Assembly: GCA_949775045.1 (NCBI GenBank)
Contig: OX459104.1
Location: forward strand, 16,828,226-16,892,225
Length of the DNA: 64,000 nt
Origin: Metridium senile
Lineage: Eukaryota; Cnidaria; Anthozoa; Actiniaria; Metridiidae
Direction: 5' to 3'
In this document: piece after piece, positions 23,090 to 35,469 of the stretch
Layout of the letters: each line of letters begins with the position of its first letter
Numbering within the stretch: position 1 is the first letter of the stretch
Notes under the pieces: generated by a model
Databases searched by the model: none
Seen by the model: only the letters and a program-made list of their open reading frames with translations
Told to the model about the DNA's origin: nothing
Position numbers and translations under genes: made by a program

Positions 23090-26000
23090 ATGGCATTCTC
23101 GGCGAAATTCGCGTTTGTTATCAAACTAGCAATGTTCGTTTCCGTTCTTTCTATTCAAAATGGTGAGTTGTATTGCTTTATATATGATTATTTAATGATT
23201 TAAACGGTTTTCTTTGTTATCAGTAGTGCTTTATATCTCGTATTTCACTGCTTATTATGAAATCAAGTGCAATATCTGTATATTGCCCCCATTTGTCTTG
23301 AATACTTAGCACTTAAAGACTGGTCCTGAGGAAAGCAGTTAGTTCTTAACTGATTTCTCGAGGGGTCAGTCATACGAAGAAACAAATTTCTCTCCATTTG
23401 ACTAAAAACAAGAGCTTTCGATGGACTTTGACCTGATTACGCATTCTCGTTCCCAGAGCCCACGGTCAACCGTCCAGTGGATGGTTTCGCCCGAAGGGCT
23501 CTGGCTCAATCCAAAACCGGAAGTTTTCCTGATTGGCTGATTTTTTTAAAATAAGTACCGGAAGTTGAATCTCATCAAAGTCAACCGATTTGTGATTGGA
23601 TAAAAAAACTGGAAGGTAAAAAAAAAAAGACAAAATCGTTATATACTTACCTCCACCCTGACACCGCTCGAAAGTGCACAACTAATGTCTACGATGATCA
23701 CGGATAAATTTTCGACAACTTGATGAACTTTAAAAAATTATTTCTCGATGTAAAAATAAAATAAATAAACACAACTCAAACGGCTTTCGATAGATAATTT
23801 ATTTATCGGTTTAGTCGTTTTAGAGATATTATTTTTTTTTGTGATTTAGTGTTCAACGAAGTTGTGCATGCATCTTTCCTAAATATGCGGGTAAAAATTC
23901 GAACCGTTCAAAATCACACTAAAACGCACTTTTATTCAAACAATTTTAGTTCAAAATGTTCATTAACTATCAGAAAATATTATTATAGGATTTTTTTCAA
24001 ATCATTGGTAGTTTGATGTAGTTTTAGGTCGCATTTTCGAGACCATGTGCAAATTCTAACGGTAAATCAAAACGCGTTTGGGCTACCTGTGCTCTGTCGG
24101 CCATCTCTGTCGGAATCCTCTCACACATGCGCAGTAAAACCGGAAACAGAGAGTCCTGAAAACAGTTTGCGTTTGCAAAATGGCGCCGTTTAAGTAAAGT
24201 CGTCTCCATGGCTGTCTTGTGTTGGACTCCAAGACCTACCAAGGCAATTTTGGCAAGTTTTGACCTGTAAAAAAAGCAATCGGTGCAATATGCTACCAGT
24301 AGCTAGGGATGGTACTTGAGTGCTGAGCTTTGGTGTTAAAGGCTGCAGCATGTATCAGACAACACATACAATTCGTCATTAGCACAGTTTCTATCAAACT
24401 GAGAACGTTACAATTTTTTAAAGAGCAGCATATCCAAAGGGGACGAATTTCCAGCTAAAGGGCTTTAAAAGGCCGTGTTACGCGCTACGATGTAAGGTGC
24501 AACTTTTCTCGCGAAAAAAATGTATTGCAGGTTGCACGATCGTTTTTCACGTTTGACATCCCCTCGCGCGACTTGAATTTTTCCTTTTTTTTTGCTGCAC
24601 GAAAAGTAGAACCAACTGCAATAACTTTTGTAAAACTTTACGTGTTACATGGTCGTGCAACTTGTCTCTTGACACAATTAGAGCGCGCGAACCAATTTTA
24701 CGATGTTGCTGCTCAATGATTCAAATAAATAATTACGCATGCAACCTGCAACACTTTTTTCGCGAGACAAATTGCAACTGAAATGGTCGCGTGTGGCACG
24801 GGCTTTAAATATTCGCGCGAGATTTGCTCTAATCCACTGGAATACAACCGTTGTTTACTAGTTTCTAACTATAATTAAAATAACGACTCGGAAGGTAAAC
24901 ACAATAGAGGTGTTTTTCTTTCGCACCAAACAATGCATTCTTGCACGTCCATGTTATTTGAATAGATTTGGTATTTTCTGAAGTTGAAAATACTGGTATT
25001 TTGATGGCTTTTTGACCGAAATAAACGAAGCATTAATGGCCTTTTAAACAGCTAAGTGAAACAATTGATATATAATCGTTCCGGAAGACCAGGTGTTGAC
25101 AATGTTTCTTGTGTATGGAAATTTTGAACTTTTATTGTGAATAATTATTCAGACGATTACAAATGATGTATGGAAATAATCAGCAAAATTAAAAACTATT
25201 GATACTAATAAGCTATTTTGACCTAAGGAAAAAACATTAGTTTTGACTTTTATTCACTCCAAATTGTTTATGAAGAACAACTCCGTGTTTCTAAAACACC
25301 AGACCAATAAAACGATAAGCCGATTTAATTTTATTAAGCTTTCAGATAAGCCTTCCATACAAATCTCTCGATCAGCCGACCATTTTAAAAGCTACAAATG
25401 TATAAGTATTAATTAGATTATCCGCCATTTTGTCCCTGATTTCTGGTAATGTATAACTTGCCTGATGGATTTGTTTGTTTATAACAATACAGGTCCTGCT
25501 TGTTCACTGAACTGTACGAAACGTTTCTACATGACGTCACCATTGTTTATGGAAGGCAAATATGAAGAATTTGGAAGCTGCCATGAATATAACAACATAA
25601 CCTGTATTTACATGAAATTTACCCTGACAAAACGAACAGAAGCATTTCCGAGCTTAAAGGTAATAATTTTATTATTTTATTGATCATCATCAGTATCGTC
25701 GTTGTCGTCGTTATCATCATTGTCGTCATCGTCATTGTCGCCATTAATATTATCAAAATATCGTTATCATAATTTCAATATTTGTTTAAAGGTTCCTGCA
25801 TCTTTATTGAGCAAGGAAACAAGTTTTACCTATTTTTACCATGGGTGTAGATCACTATCAGATTGTGACACTGACACGCTCTGTCGAACATTGAATAGCA
25901 CCAACAATGGAACGCTTAAAACTTGTGAACGGAGTTGTTGCTCTGCTTTTTCGTGTAATGTTGGTGAAAGTGGTGAGTAGCCAGCCCAGCCTAGCCCAGC

Positions 26001-29000
26001 CCAGCCCAGCCCAGCCCAGCCCAGCCCAGCCCAGCCCAGCCCAGCCCAGCCCAGCCCAGCCCAGCCCAGCCCAGCCCAGCCCAGCCCAGCCCAGCCCAGC
26101 CCAGCCCAGCCCAGCCCAGCCCAGCCCAGCCCAGCCCAGCCCAGCCCAGCCCAGCCCAGCCCAGCCCAGCCCAGCCCAGCCCAGCCCAGCCCAGCCCAGC
26201 CCAGCCCAGCCCAGCCCAGCCCAGCCCAGCCCAGCCCAGCCCAGCCCAGCCCAGCCCAGCCCAGCCCAGCCCAGCCCAGCCCAGCCCAGCCCAGCCCAGC
26301 CCAGCCCAGCCCAGCCCAGCCCAGCCCAGCCCAGCCCAGCCCAGCCCAGCCCAGCCCAGCCCAGCCCAGCCCAGCCCAGCCCAGCCCAGCCCAGCCCAGC
26401 CCAGCCCAGCCCAGCCCAGCCCAGCCCAGCCCAGCCCAGCCCAGCCCAGCCCAGCCCAGCCCAGCCCAGCCCAGCCCAGCCCAGCCCAGCCCAGCCCAGC
26501 CCAGCCCAGCCCAGCCCAGCCCAGCCCAGCCCAGCCCAGCCCAGCCCAGCCCAGCCCAGCCCAGCCCAGCCCAGCCCAGCCCAGCCCAGCCCAGCCCAGC
26601 CCAGCCCAGCCCAGCCCAGCCCAGCCCAGCCCAGCCCAGCCCAGCCCAGCCCAGCCCAGCCCAGCCCAGCCCAGCCCAGCCCAGCCCAGCCCAGCCCAGC
26701 CCAGCCCAGCCCAGCCCAGCCCAGCCCAGCCCAGCCCAGCCCAGCCCAGCCCAGCCCAGCCCAGCCCAGCCCAGCCCAGCCCAGCCCAGCCCAGCCCAGC
26801 CCAGCCCAGCCCAGCCCAGCCCAGCCCAGCCCAGCCCAGCCCAGCCCAGCCCAGCCCAGCCCAGCCCAGCCCAGCCCAGCCCAGCCCAGCCCAGCCCAGC
26901 CCAGCCCAGCCCAGCCCAGCCCAGCCCAGCCCAGCCCAGCCCAGCCCAGCCCAGCCCAGCCCAGCCCAGCCCAGCCCAGCCCAGCCCAGCCCAGCCCAGC
27001 CCAGCCCAGCCCAGCCCAGCCCAGCCCAGCCCAGCCCAGCCCAGCCCAGCCCAGCCCAGCCCAGCCCAGCCCAGCCCAGCCCAGCCCAGCCCAGCCCAGC
27101 CCAGCCTAATGAAACTAATTAAACTTCTCTATTATTTTTTGTAGTGACTACCTGTTCTAAAGAGACACCTTGTCAAAACTTTGGAACATGTCAAAAAATT
27201 GTGAAGTCTACTTACTGTAAATGTGTCCCTGGATATTATGGTAAACTATGCGAAAAAAGTGAGCAATAATTTGGAGAAAAGAAATGGTTGTCTGCCATCT
27301 CAACTCTTTATATATATTTTGTAACTTTCAATTAAAATTTTATTTTAATGAGTTTTTGTCATCAATAATATCATAATATTAATACTAGTAATATCTCCCT
27401 ACTAAACTAAATACGGCATAAGGCTTTGGTGAACGAATAAACAAAACAAAAAATGCAGTAAAAGTACTGGTGAAGAGGCGAATGAAAATATTATTTTTAT
27501 TTTATTTTATGGGTAGTAGTTTTAATTTGAAGTAGATTACTTCTTGAACTTTTTAAACTCTCCTTTACTCATGCATATATATACTAGTTATACAATTGTT
27601 TCGAGTAGCATACCGTGGAATATACCACGAGTCAATTGTATTTTCTGGCATCGACATATTTCATGACTGATCCTTCCACCAACATTTTTACAAGAATCAA
27701 CATTTTCAAAAGGCAAAAAGAACGGTTTAATATCAATCCATACGTGTAGAACTTTCGGAGAAGATTGAAAATGTGATACCATTTACTTATCCACCACGGT
27801 AAATAAAGTGCCGAACGTTTGTTTGGCGCTACTACCGTCCAAAAATGCAAGTTTTCGTGATTTTTATAAAGCTCGAAGGGGGAAAGAGCGCCGACGTCTT
27901 TCAGTTGTGTTCACAAATTGAAAGGAAAGGTAAAATAAACACGTACAAAGGTAACAATTGGTTATAAAGCTTTATTTTAAGTTGTACTATTGAGTTCCGG
28001 TTAGGTAAATCCAAATTACCAAACTGTTAGTGCATTTATTTCATGTTTATATTTTCCTCGCATACATTCTCTTATGATTATTGTGGACATTCAAAATGGT
28101 GACAGCTGACGGGGCGCGGGCTCAATGGCCGGAATAGTTGGCGATGTATATACACATGCACGAGCCTTTAGGCGAGTATGTATGTAAAGAAAACACACAT
28201 GACGAGTGGGATATTCACGGTATGTCACGAGGAAACATTGTATAACTATTCTATCACATAATACAGAATAGACAAACCGCAATGCCATACATGTCTGATG
28301 GGAAGAGGCAGTTGAATACCGCCGAATATACATCGACTTTCAAGCATTCTGATTTGCTGTATTTTATATGATGGGGGACAAATAATTAGACACAACATCA
28401 ACAAAAGAACCATCGAATCGCTATCATTTCAAAAGCAATTTACCGTACGAACTTTCTAATAAATATCTGCACATCGTATATCAAAATGCACGGGCATTCC
28501 TAAGCAACTTTATGTTTTACAACACTTGTGTGAATTCTCGCGCGCTGATTGGTTGATTTACCGTGGTAAATAAGAGTACAGACAACGGTGATCACGTCAT
28601 CATGTCACACAACACTCGTGCGGAATTGAGTTTATGGATAAACTATCAATGGAAATTACTTTTTTGTAAGTAGCAAATTGTAATAAATGTAACTATGCTG
28701 TCATGGAGCTGTTGTCGTTTTAATTTTATGCGTTTTTTCAGTCTTTTCGACAAATCTTCACTTACAATCAATTCTGTAGTCTTTTCAACAAAAACGTGCT
28801 AAAATTACATTTTTGACGAGCAATACCATTCGTTCAAGACTGATTTAAAAAGCTTAGAATGTTGTTCAAAGGCTACAATCATGTGCTAAATACCTTGGGA
28901 CATTGCCCATTTTTTACATGTAAAAGTTTTGTATAAAATTTTCACGTTTCCCCCTCTCCCCCGTTTCAATGTTGAATTGTGGGAGTGTAAAACGCTTTTC

Positions 29001-31454
29001 ATTTGAAAGACCAATCAACACTGCTTAGGGGAGAGGGGGTTTGTACATGAAAGCGATGAATTTTGCATATATTTTTAAACTCAAACAAAAACGCCCATAA
29101 AAAAGTGACAATGTCCCAATAATTTTGCACATGATTGTAGCATATCAGGTATTGTGTAATCTTCTATATAATCAGTTTTAATGTATTTAAAATGCAATTT
29201 TTTTGAAAGGGTGAAACCTGAACCATGGATAATAAAAACAAGCTGCTTATCGGCCGTGTTTGACGTTCTTGTACTTTTAGTTTTCTAACTTCACTTAGCA
29301 GTCTCTCAAGACAAACAGTGCACTGTATTTCTGTATGAAAATAAGCTTATTTGTTTTTTCCGGCTGAAAAACTGATCATTTTCGTAAATTGTGTGATTTT
29401 CCGTAGCTTGAAGAGAAACCATTGAGTTCGATGCGTGACAAATTCGTTATTTTTCGTTCGTTAACTGACATTTTACTTTTTGTACATTTATTTTGGTTTG
29501 TGTTGTAAAAAACAAATCGAATGTGGTTTAGCGTTGTCTGTACTCTTATTGACAACGATATTCGTCATGACAGTGGTCAAAATTTGTTGCTGACTCACTC
29601 CGCTGCGCGTCGTGAGTCCACAACATTTTGACCACTGTCATGACGAATATCGTTGTCGATAAGAGTACAGACAACGCTAAACCACATTCGATTTGCTAAT
29701 TAGAACATTATCAGTTTATACAAACTCTAGCAGTATTTCACCGTCGTATATATTTCATGTCATATAAGTTGGTAACTAGCGACAAAAAGTTTAAATTTGC
29801 TTTAACAAAATCTCAATAATTATCTCACAAAATTCCTATTAGTTGCAGGCTGAGATGCTTACTGAAATAAATCACACGTACGCCATCTAACGTTTTCCTA
29901 CTTGAAAGTTTAGAAAATTGATCAACACTTTTTTAAACCAGCTATCACACATTTCTTTTAAGTTTGCGGCACCGACTGGTAACGCAAAGACGAATTTTGG
30001 CGCAACCCTGCATATAATTAAACGAGATTCCCACAATCGATAGATGTTTGTTAAACTAAATTCGATGGTTATTATAGATAGCCTGATCTAACATATATCT
30101 AAACGTCTAGCCAATATACATATGTGCACTGTAACTCTTGGTACTTAAACAGAATTGAATTGAATTGACATCTTCTTGAAATTGATGAAAATTTAACCAT
30201 TTTTGGTCAAACCGAAAGTAAAATCAACGTGATAATATGTGGGGCAAATGAACCGCGGACTTTGATATGAAGCATTAATATTACATCATCATCATCATTT
30301 CACCACCTTAATTATCATTATCAGTATCATCATCATCATCATGCACGGTGATCAATATTATATTTATCATTGTCATTTTATAATTCATTATCATAATAAT
30401 ACATCATCACGGCCATAATTATCATTGTTATCATCATCATCATAATCATTACAACCATCATCGTAACATATATTCATCGCCATCACCAATTATCATCGTC
30501 AGTAATTTTATTATGATCATCATAATTGGTTTTATGATGCATCATCATCATTATAAACACCACTTTTTTACAAAACATTCTGTCATTTATACATTCTAAT
30601 AATGATTCTCTTTCAGAATACACCGATCTGAGAATTTGTGGTAAATCTGTTTACATCGTAACACGTGTTGGTAACAAAACATATACAAGTTCCAGCCCAC
30701 TAAGAATAGTTTTGTGCAATGGGACATGTGTACATGGACACTATGCATACGAGTTTCATTCCTCCGGGATGAAATATAAAACTTTAGTTTCTGGTCACGA
30801 TTGTATGGACTCATCCCGATGTGACAACTTTATCGAATCTGTAAAACAACGGTTGGAGAAACGTCTCGTTACTAATGTTACTATGCTTGCATCTAATGCA
30901 CCTTGTTGTAGTGGTGATCTGTGCAATATTCGAAACGGAACAGGTAAGGAAATCTAAGAACGACCTTTCTCGCTTACATCAATGTTTTCCTAATACAATC
31001 CTTTTGGGAAATAGGCCATGCTCACTTAACTCAATGTTTTCCCAATGTAATCCTCTTGGGAGTTTTGTTCACTTGCCTCAATGTTTTTCCAATACAAGCA
31101 TTTATTTTGTGAAAATAACCATAATCACTTTTAATTGCCGTGCTTTAATTGTTTACTATTCTGCGATGATCATAATCACACACGTTATATTTTCTGTGTT
31201 GTTCTATTTGCTACTGTTCCTGTTTGTGGGTTCATTTAATATGTTGGATTTGCTCAAATTCTTTTTTCAGACACAAAAACGCAGATGTTTTATAATAATA
31301 TGCATTTGAATGTCATCCATTGTTCTAATTTATGTTCCGTTCCCAGATAAGTGTTTGCCAAATCCCTGTAAAAACTCTGGAACCTGTGTGCCAACAAGCA
31401 TTGGTTACACCTGTAAATGTCCAAAATTCCTTCATGGAAAACACTGCGAAAATG
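23090..31454 (+). CDS. Secreted or surface protein with alternating Ly6/three-finger and EGF domains (six exons, 3' incomplete)
   Basis: Exons 23090-23162, 25493-25659, 25792-25972, 27145-27258, 30617-30943 and 31347-31454 join in frame with GT/AG borders. Exon 1 is a signal peptide ([21 protein letters not shown]). Exons 2-3 (residues ~25-140) form a Cys-rich domain ending CCSAFSCN. Exon 4 is an EGF domain ([14 protein letters not shown]...[13 protein letters not shown]). Exon 5 is a second Cys-rich domain ending CCSGDLCN, the Ly6/uPAR three-finger signature. Exon 6 is a second EGF domain ([13 protein letters not shown]...[13 protein letters not shown]). Every intron except that between exons 2 and 3 is phase 1, which permits in-frame duplication of a Ly6-EGF unit. 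The frame stays open at the last donor, so further exons are expected; none could be identified. Ligand and function are unknown. Confidence 0.85.
23440..23690. other. Intron segment with a short hairpin
   Basis: CCAGAGCCC and GGGCTCTGG are inverted around 23454-23512 in the first intron of the Ly6-EGF gene. The pattern is typical of a decayed palindromic element. The rest of intron 1 (23163-25492) holds the MITE at 24470-24801 and otherwise only AT-rich unique sequence. Confidence 0.4.
24470..24801. mobile_element. hAT-like MITE with 8-bp TSD
   Basis: GCTTTAAA occurs at 24462-24469 and 24802-24809. The ends pair as inverted copies of a GGCC/GCCCGTG(T/C)(T/C)AC terminus, extending through CTCGCGAAAAAA and GCAGGTTGCA for about 65 bp. 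No transposase is present. It lies in intron 1 of the Ly6-EGF gene. Confidence 0.75.
25978..27106 (+). repeat. 1.1-kb CCAGC pentanucleotide microsatellite
   Basis: About 225 copies of CCAGC, essentially pure, with one CCTAG variant at each edge. It begins just after the donor of exon 3 of the Ly6-EGF gene and ends 38 bp before the acceptor of exon 4. The 400-residue PSPAQ frame is an artefact of the repeat. It is strongly G/C-skewed in AT-rich surroundings. Confidence 0.97.
28867..29143. mobile_element. mariner/Tc1-like MITE inside an older repeat
   Basis: Ends are inverted copies starting CTACAATCATGTGC and continuing to TTGGGACATTG. The block is absent from the sister copy near 4885, which reads directly through. 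Terminus style resembles Tc1/mariner non-autonomous elements (inference). No ORF. Confidence 0.65.
29519..29693. repeat. Long perfect-looking hairpin
   Basis: About 75-80 bp arms (AATCGAATGTGGTTTAGCG and its complement at the far end) surround a short GC-rich centre near 29600. It forms the right-hand end of the dispersed repeat copy and would make a stable cruciform or RNA hairpin. Confidence 0.8.
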
Positions 31455-31584
31455 GTAAGAAATCATCAACATCACCATCACCATCATCATCATCATTATT
31501 ATTAGAGGTAGTAGTATTTGAAGAAGTAGTATAGTATTATCATTTCCATCATTTTCATCATCATCATAATCACTACTACTATCT

Positions 31585-31800
31585 CAACGCTGTAGACCAG
31601 GTTCGAGTCCCGGCTCGGACATGGATTTTATGTGAGTGGAGGTTGTTTGATGTGTTTGTGTCTATAATACCACGATCGTGATTTTTCTCCTGGTTATCCT
31701 GTTTTTCTCCCTCGGCAAAAATCAACATGTGAGCAGCAATGTTTACTAAAATATTTAACGTAGAGGTAGTAAGTGTGAGTGTCCGATTAGTAAGGCACTT
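31585..31800 (+). mobile_element. SINE remnant with tRNA-like B box
   Basis: CAGGTTCGAGTCCCGGCTCGGAC is a consensus B box plus T-arm. It is followed by a body with TTTTTCTCCCTCGGCAAAAATC. The A box is missing, so the copy is 5'-truncated. The nearby 30944-31346 intron has no feature. Confidence 0.55.
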
Positions 31801-32182
31801 GTGTCTAGCTAATTACATTGACACGTTCAAAATGATTATTTTATATTTTTTAAACATCAGTTCCATATTTGTTGCCATAATCTTCGTCATCATGTAATAA
31901 TTATCATAATGATCACTATAATTTTCGTCACTATTATTATCATTATCATCATCACTATCACTATATTTGAGATACTACGCGCAATCTGATTGGCTGGCTA
32001 CTTTGATTATATCACATGGCTTAATCTAGGCCTGGCCACAATAGGGCAAATTATAATTAGATTGATGGCACACGATTTAGATTGGTCACACTTGGCATTT
32101 TGATCAATCACAAGATCTAAACTAGATCGGCCGGTTAATAATCACCGACGGGTAGTTTTGCTTTCAATTGCAAATTTAAATT

Positions 32183-32402
32183 GTCCCCTTCACAATTCTC
32201 TGTGCCATTTGAGAGGTAGACGGCCTTTGTATCGAAGCGAGACTTACGTTGAGCTTGCAATTATAGAATCATTTTAACTTCTTGTGGGACAATTATTCAC
32301 ATGTCTCTATCATTGCAAGCTTAATTTTCGTCTCGCCTCGATGCTAAGGCCCGGCTTCCTTTCAAGATGGCGCAGGGAACTGTGAAGGGGACTATTGGTA
32401 TA
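32183..32402. mobile_element. MITE with GTCCCCTTCACA termini
   Basis: Inverted ends of about 65 bp contain GTCCCCTTCACA, CATTTGAGAGG or CATCTTGAAAGG, and GTATCGAAGCGAGAC-like blocks. A single end of the same family appears at 61980-62030. No ORF. Confidence 0.75.
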
Positions 32403-32571
32403 GGAAGGAAATCAAAAATAAAGATATTTCACTGCAAAAACGGCCGCGAGTAGGTACAACTCAGTATATTGAGTAAATCGTTGCATTCAGGAGGACACTT
32501 TATAGTGAGTTAACCAAACTCATCATAAAGAGTAAACGTAAATATGGATGTACTATTGAGTAAAAAGTATT

Positions 32572-32684
<113 letters not shown>

Positions 32685-32778
32685 GTTGAGTCAATGTTGA
32701 GGAAAACCTGACTTTTACTCAAAAAAGCGTTAATTATATAACGCATTTCGAAAAATACTGTTTTGCAGTGCATTTCTT

Positions 32779-33432
32779 ATTAAGGACGTTCGCGGGAAAA
32801 AGCAAAGTAAATGTCAATTTGCTGAGACTTTGCCAGTTGATAAAACTAAATTAGACACATCGAATAAGCTAAAAAAAATTGGGGGTCACCGACCTTGTTT
32901 TCGAGCAAAATGGCCTCAAAGTCGGCAATTTCGGCATTTTTCGCAAGCTGTGTGACGAACTGTCTTGGTGGCAAAAACAAGAAAAAAATTAGTAAAAAAT
33001 GCCATTCATAATATAAGAGGGCCATGAAATGTTTTTGAAACTAATAACATTTCGAAATAAAGCGATTTTTTGACACAAAATGAGAAAATAAATACCTTTT
33101 TTGGAGAAATAGAACGTACGTCTCGAACAAAATGGCCGCTTTTTGTCGTTTTCGAGGGTGAAAAAAAATGTGAAAAAGCCGATTTTCTGTGTGATAAAAA
33201 AATGTCATTTTTTTCTAAAACTAAGCGAAGACTTATCTGCAGTAGTTATTTTGATTTATAAGATAAAAAATGGGGGTCACCGACCGTTTTTTTGAGTTAT
33301 TTAGCTTCAAACATCGAAAATCGGCACGCCTGCTTGTTTATCTTATAGAAGGGAAATCACCCAGGCGTTCCTCACCGCGCGTTTTCGTGCGTAGTAGGAT
33401 GCGCGCGAGCATTCCCCGCGAACGTCCTTAAT
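32779..33432. mobile_element. Non-autonomous TTAA-target DNA element
   Basis: The ends GGACGTTCGCGGG are inverted, and each is bordered on the outside by TTAA, as in piggyBac and Kolobok elements. The interior has a repeated GGGGGTCACCGACC block at about 32880 and 33272 and TTTTTTCTT-rich stretches. No transposase, so it depends on a relative in trans. Superfamily choice is inference from the TTAA border. Confidence 0.75.
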
Positions 33433-33789
33433 CAAAACATTTCTTCATCAGCTACTACCAATATCAAAACAAAGTACCTAAATCAAAACAGGGTAGTTTT
33501 GTTGACTGAGCAATACAATGTCAAAGTGCAATGTAAATCGTTCTTATTTGAAGGAGATTGAACTGAACCGAACTCAATGTGAAAGCAAAGGGTTTAGTTT
33601 AAATTAATTAAAAATGAGTTTGGCCTGAAACGAGCTATGTGTAAAATCAGCCAGAGACACGCTAAGTGAAAAAGCTCAAACATGTGTTATAAAAGCAATA
33701 TAAAATGTCCGCTTGTGTCTATATATACTGTGCTGTAGAGTACTCGAGAAGCCAGTATATAGACACACGCTCCGTTTTATATTCCTTGA

Positions 33790-33892
33790 AAAGAGTAAGG
33801 GTCTAGTGGTTAGTGGATTGGATTCAGGGCCCAATGGTCTCAATTCAATCCCCGGCCCAGACAATTACATTGTGCCTTGGGCATGCAAGATA
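33790..33892 (+). mobile_element. tRNA-like SINE fragment
   Basis: GGTCTAGTGGTTAGTGGATTGG resembles a tRNA A-box region. CTCAATTCAATCCCCGGCCC resembles a degenerate B box about 55 bp downstream. Probably a SINE head; the tail merges into the minisatellite that follows. Confidence 0.45.
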
Positions 33893-33899
33893 ATCAGGC

Positions 33900-34410
33900 A
33901 ATGTTGGCTCCCCCATTGCTGTCTATCTCGCTTCATTGCTGGCTTTCTCGCCCCATTGCTATCTCCCCCATTGCTATCTCCCACATTGCTGTCTATCTCG
34001 CCATATAGCTGTATCGCCCCATTGCTGTCTATCTAGCCCCATTAATGTCTATTTCGCCACATATTTTGCTGCCTATCTCGCCCCATTGCTGTCTATCTCG
34101 CCACATTGCTGTCTTCCCCATTGCTGTCTTCCCCATTGCTGTCTTCCCCATTGCTGTCTATCTCGCCCCATTGCTGTCTATCTCGCCCCATTGCTATCTC
34201 CCCAATTGCTGTCTATCTCCCCCATCGCTGTCTATCTCGCCCCATCGCTGTCTATCTCGCCCCATTGCTGTCTATCTCGCCCCATTGCTGTCTATCTCGC
34301 CACATTGCTGTCTTCGAATTCCCCATTGCTGTCTATCTCGCCCCATTGCTGTCTATCTCGCCCCATTGCTGTCTATCTCGCTCCATTGCTGTATCGCCCC
34401 ATTGCTATCT
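33900..34410 (+). repeat. 20-bp minisatellite
   Basis: About 24 copies of CCCCATTGCTGTCTATCTCG with shortened and substituted variants. Open frames across it (SISPHCCLSRPIAVYLAPL) are repeat artefacts. From 34410 to 35470 no further structure is clear except the possible signal exon at 34681. Confidence 0.9.
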
Positions 34411-34680
34411 ATCTATTTAAGCAATTTTAATTTTAAGACAGCTTTAAGTGCAACGCAAAGCAGTTTAAAATTCAGCTTTTCATACCGAGCACAAGCAAAA
34501 CTGGCGTAAAGGATACTTAAAGCTGTTGGTACAACTTTAAGCTAAATGGAAGTGCAGCGTAAAGTATAGCTTAAAGTTTACTTTACACATCGAGCAAAAA
34601 GCTAGTGTAAAGTTTATCGTGACTTAAACTTCTTACTGGATGGTCATCAGTTAATAGGCTTGATATTATCCGGCTTTGCT

Positions 34681-34733
34681 ATGAAGTTTTTACTATGGCT
34701 TGTCATACTGATTTGTGTTTACATTGCGAAAGG
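34681..34733 (+). other. Possible signal-peptide first exon
   Basis: ATG at 34681 reads MKFLLWLVILICVYIAKG, a good signal peptide by composition, then meets a weak donor (AAAG|GTTGTA). Unspliced it would stop after 29 codons. No partner exon was recognised, so this is only a candidate 5' end. Confidence 0.25.
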
Positions 34734-35469
34734 TTGTAACATATTAATAACGTCAGATGTTTGACTTGGATCAATACGAAAAAAAAAACAATTGTCATTC
34801 TTACAGACATGAATTTTTTATTTATTTTTTAATCTAAAAAAAAAAACTAAAAAGAAAAAATCCATCACAAAATAGCATACGAAAGCTGTATAGATACTGA
34901 AATGTTATAACTAAAAGCATTTGAGAACTGTGGTCACTGGTTGGTCTACCTGTGGATAATATAAAACTGGTCGGCGGTCACTCCATTCTGGCCGTTAATA
35001 TTTGAATCAAACAACGTTGCCGCAAGCGCGGAGTCAAGCGGATTCAAAGGTTCGTACCTTTTAGACTGCCTACAATCTTGGCAAAAACCAATTAGATACT
35101 ATACATTTACGGTTTTCTCTATATTGACCTTTAACTATACATTTTCGCTATAATCCTTCCCTCTTCCTCCATGCAATGTTGGTTTTCAGCTAACACGATT
35201 CCTTGGTGACTGCCAGGCCAACATTGTACTGTGTAGTGCAGGGGGAGGAGGCAGTGGTTTTAACAACAAATTAAAGCCCCAAAAGCACGCGCATTATGGA
35301 AAAGACGAGTGTCCCTTTTTAAGCAGTTGTCTCACTTAGTTTCTGCCAAAATTGTAGAATCTATCGAAATTAACATTAATACTTGACTAATTTTGTTCTT
35401 GGTTTTTATTTAGATCGAGCTCAACAAGGCGTATGTATCTTCGAATTCGACTGAAAATATATAACTCAC

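Larger units (their letters stand above)
27259..30616. other. Intron 4 of the Ly6-EGF gene, filled with transposon remnants
   Basis: No exon was found. 28500-29520 is a copy of the dispersed repeat at 4560-5270. 28867-29143 is an insertion in it. 29519-29693 is a long palindrome. 30285-30590 is a degenerate ATC-rich microsatellite. 28090-28220 includes another hairpin with a CACGAGCCTTTAGGCGAGT centre. Confidence 0.65.

Noticed and set aside
25907..27109. 400-codon PSPAQ frame
   Set aside because: It is the translation of a pure CCAGC microsatellite, and it overlaps a spliced Ly6 exon in another frame.
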